Assembly: GCF_035582795.1 (NCBI RefSeq)
Contig: NC_134368.1
Coordinates: 32,052,501 to 32,116,500, forward strand
Direction: 5' to 3'
DNA length: 64,000 nt
Source: Mycteria americana
Lineage: Eukaryota; Chordata; Aves; Ciconiiformes; Ciconiidae
Of the stretch, positions 60,513 through 64,000 are shown in pieces. The position numbers and the translations under genes are program-made. Below the pieces are notes generated by a model that had not been told where the DNA came from, ran no database searches, and was given only the letters and a program-made list of their open reading frames with translations. Positions within the stretch are counted from its first letter, which is position 1; each line of letters opens with the position of its first letter.

Positions 60513-63500
60513 CTGAAAAAAGGTATTCTAAATCATATCTGGTCTTGTAAATGAATCCATACAGAGAGGTTGTTTATGTACTTATTAAAAGTATTTCTTC
60601 ACTACTACTATACATGCCTTAAGGCATGCTTTATGTATATTTCTCCATGTCAGTAACAAGAAGTTCATGTTGTCATGTAGAAATAGCAGAAAACACGTGA
60701 ATGAGGGCCAAATTCCATGTCAAGTTTTGGCTCAGTTCAGATTGCTTTAGAATGGTACCAGTAATGGTAAGCAGCCTTTGCCTTCGACTTTCCAGGTTTC
60801 ATTACCCAGACACAACCAAAGCGTCTTTATGGTAGTGGAGTCTCTACGGGCGAAGTAGAGTTGGTCTTTGCACCTTGCAGAAAGACAACAATGCAAAGCT
60901 TAAATATCAGAGATACTTGGGCTTCTCCCAGGAATGAGATCCCAGACTGTTCCCACAGGTGTATCATGATCACCCTTCTCAGATTAACTCCCAAAGAAAA
61001 GACCAGTGCTTATGATACTGTATCCTGTCCATGCTGCACCCACTGAGAAACAACTGTCTACTGATCCATACAGCAAGGGCCAGGGGGCGGGGAAGGAACA
61101 ATGAAGAAAATAGAAATTCCATTTAAATGTAACAAGTACAAAGCATGAAGTATCCAGTTGCTTTAATGAGACCTTCATGATTAGAGAATACATAAGCTTA
61201 ATCACAGTATTTTCATTGCTTGTGTTAATATCAGATATATAAGTGAGGTGTCTGTCCTGCAGGTGGGGGGACAGGCCAATTGAGAAACAAAATAGTTCAA
61301 ATCTTGTGCTTACCAGAACATAAAATTTAGATGGAATTTATTTGGCAATGATGGTATTTCTCAATTAAAAACTGGGGTCATGTGATCTCTTGGGTAATGA
61401 TCATAACCTGAGCTGTCATAGAAAGACAGCAATTCATCCTCTGTTCTAATGCTGGATGAACTGTGTAAAACAGGATTGCTCCCATCATTTCCAAACACAG
61501 GAGTAGCTTCAATCCAGGGAAGCTTTCAATGGAAGTAGGGTTTAAACTACACATCGTTTTCGAGTCTTGCTTTTAATTTTGACTTCAGTTCATCAGGTAT
61601 ACCATTATACACAGTTTCTTTGCTGTACGTAAAACATTTGGATTATTTTTATTTATATTGTCCACCTCATTCTAGCATTACCTGGTTTGAAATACCCATC
61701 TCAGATCTATAACCCATTCAATACTATAATTTTTTTGTATTTAAAAAGGCTAAAAATTTATCTGTTAATGGAGTCTTGTACATTGCCATTGGAGTGTCTT
61801 ACGATATTTATATTTCATTATTTTTCTACTTTTTCTATTCAATAGGTGAACAAAAATAAACCCAGAAATTAAATAGGAAATTGATCTAGAGCATAAAAGG
61901 ACTCAAGACTACAGTTACTAATATGGAATTATGATTTATTTTATGGACTTTTAACATGTTAATATGTCATTCTCTACTTACAACCAGACACCTCTTGATG
62001 TAGTTTCCTTGTCTGGTTTAATGTCAGAAGGTTGGTATTAGAAAACAACTGAAGCTAAAATCTGTCTTCATTGTAACCCCTGCCTTCGAAACTTCCAAGG
62101 GTTTGGAGATATTAAAAAAATAACTAATACATGCTGTAACTTCATGTATATTCACAAACCTGCAGAACATATGTATTCATGAAGTATGTTTATTTAGCGT
62201 TTAATGCCTGCCCTCTCAAAGTTATCTTGTTCAATCTCTTAGACTGACTTGCCAACAAAGTGCTCTTGCTTCCTCTTAGATCATATTATATCAGCCAAGA
62301 TGGAGCTCAAGAGGAATCAAATTAATGACAAAATCTGGTGTCAGTCCAAACGGAGAAGAAAGAATAAATTTAATAAAGCATGTTTCCTCCTTCACCTATC
62401 CACCTTTTCAGTTCCTTGTCTGGTCGGGGAGAGAGGTGGGTGTGTTTAGGTATAGCAGGTTCTGGTTTTCTTTCCAGTATTAGGAAAAAAAAAACCAAAT
62501 TAGCAGCAAGCTAACCCTTCCTGAAGCACATTCTGTGACGCCAGAGTCAGATAGTCCAACCGAAGGTGGGCAGCCCACAGGAACATGGGGGCTTCCTGCT
62601 CCGTGGGGGATCGGAGTTCCTCTGCACATCTTAGGCAGGGTTGCTCTGATCCTCTACTGGCTTTAGTTTACCTATGCCATTTCCCTATCAGCCCATCTGG
62701 TAATGTCTCTTGGAAAGTAGATTTATAGCTTTCTCACATTCAGGGAATAATCACACTACTTTTGTTATTGATGGCAGGTTATTTCAGTATTTTCTTAATT
62801 TTCTTATGAACTGGTATGGCCCTCAGCAATAACATTTAGAGAGGATTTTAAACTCTTATACTAAAATATGCTGAAATCTGCCATATAAACAAATATGATA
62901 AGCATAATATGGATGGATTTCAAAGATTCATTATGACATTAAAACAAATAAGGTGCATGCAAAAATACTAAACCCAAAAGAGTCTGCAAAGGAAATGGAT
63001 TCCAGAAGATGCTAGTACTTTGTAAATGGCTGGTGTTTATGCACCGTACAGGAATAAATAACACCTTTAACAAGGTGACTGGTATTCACAGCAGAAATTG
63101 AGAACAGGAAATCAAAAAAGTTGCTTTCTATAAAATGCAATTCCATTTAGAGCTGTTTTCATTGTTTCCTTAGATTTATATGAATATTTTAAAATGGCTG
63201 TATTCTGTAAGTGTTGGCCATGTCATTACTTCATAATGCGTAACATCACAATTGCAAATTAAAGACTACTACTTATCACAGTGCAGAATGGTTAGAATTC
63301 TAACTGTTGCTATTTCCATGTACCACTAGTTAAGAGTATAATAATACAAATAATATGAGACAGGTGTTTTAAAAATTAGCCACTTGAAAAGATGGCTAAG
63401 GAAACACATAGTACTCATCATCATTCATTCATTTCTACTTTAAAAATCTCATGAAAATAAGGTACCTTACAAAAAGAAGCTTGATAAAATGTTTGCCTTT

Positions 63501-64000
63501 TGCCACAAAGTTATATCAGCCTGCTCTGGGCTTATTCCCAAACACTACAGCATTTGTCTGGTTTTTTAAATTTCCTTTGGAAGAAATAGTTCCAAACACT
63601 ATCCTAAAAAAAAGGTATTTTTATATCACATAGCTAGTATACTTTTTAATTTTTTCCTAAGGATTTGTAGAGAATGGACTTTGATGTTTCTTTGATGTAA
63701 AAAATAAGTTTTTAAATTGTTTGTCACATGATGGCTTGAGAGCTCTTAAACAGAAACAATTTATTAAATTTCATTTGTGACTTGTTATAAGTATAGTGAC
63801 TTTATAAATATATATATAAAGACACGTGATCTGACTGATATACTCTGTAGAGTTTGGTATTATTATTACTTGGGAAAATATCTTTATAGTTTCTTTTTTG
63901 AGCCCACTAAAAATAAAACTGCCATGAAGAGGCTGAAATATGTTGGAATATGCCAAATATGCTACAAATTTTAGGTTATTGCCTATTAATTAATGTATTC
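60513..64000. other. Presumed NMU intron running off the window
   Basis: AT-rich. I searched both strands by eye for the preceding NMU exon (a Lys-Arg cleavage site followed by a Lys-Val-Asp-type start of the mature peptide) and found none. A 16-bp perfect palindrome lies at 60613-60628. No repeat family recognised. Confidence 0.6.
60613..60628. repeat. Perfect 16-bp palindrome
   Basis: CATGCCTTAAGGCATG is its own reverse complement. No known function; AT-centred palindromes of this size also arise by chance. Confidence 0.9.

Noticed and set aside
61300-61380. Possible NMU exon ending at a GTAAGC donor near 61310 (minus strand)
   Set aside because: All three frames are closed or lack any NMU motif (no dibasic site or Lys-Val-Asp).

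Overview
The window reads as vertebrate nuclear DNA, almost certainly from a bird. It is AT-rich, its genes are short exons with GT-AG introns, it carries CR1 LINE copies and an avian-type LTR, and the CLOCK N-terminus has the form I remember for chicken CLOCK. There are no operons, CRISPR arrays or prokaryotic features. All three genes lie on the minus strand, in the order CLOCK - PDCL2 - NMU (low to high coordinate). I recall the same order from mammalian 4q12-type synteny.

Region by region: (1) 1-40.2 kb is the 5' part of CLOCK. Four coding exons (573-664, 4952-5100, 5514-5573, 7266-7312) encode residues 1-116: the N-terminus, the whole bHLH DNA-binding domain and the start of PAS-A. From 7.3 to about 38.3 kb lies a long leader region of noncoding introns with several candidate 5'UTR exons. 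A CpG island at about 38.3-40.2 kb is the likely CLOCK promoter. The rest of CLOCK lies outside the window, below position 1. (2) 40.2-44.1 kb is intergenic. (3) 44.1-56.9 kb is complete PDCL2: six coding exons that join without a frameshift into 240 codons plus stop. The first exon encodes only Met-Gln and sits in a second CpG island (56.37-56.93 kb). One intron uses a GC donor. PDCL2 introns hold three CR1 fragments and an LTR split by one of them. (4) 56.9-59.1 kb is intergenic. (5) 59.1-60.5 kb holds the last two coding exons of NMU, which encode the neuromedin U C-terminal peptide and its amidation/dibasic signal. Upstream NMU exons were not found and probably lie beyond 64 kb.

The three genes are functionally unrelated: a circadian transcription factor, a testis-type phosducin-like co-chaperone and a neuropeptide precursor. 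Co-orientation is a matter of synteny. I found no undescribed multi-gene system. The points most worth a second look are regulatory or structural: a uORF overlapping the CLOCK start, a RORE match inside the CLOCK CpG island, candidate CLOCK leader exons, a GC-AG intron and a two-codon first exon in PDCL2, inverted repeats and a hairpin in CLOCK intronic DNA, G-runs all on one strand, and a CR1 nested in an LTR with a 7-bp flanking repeat.
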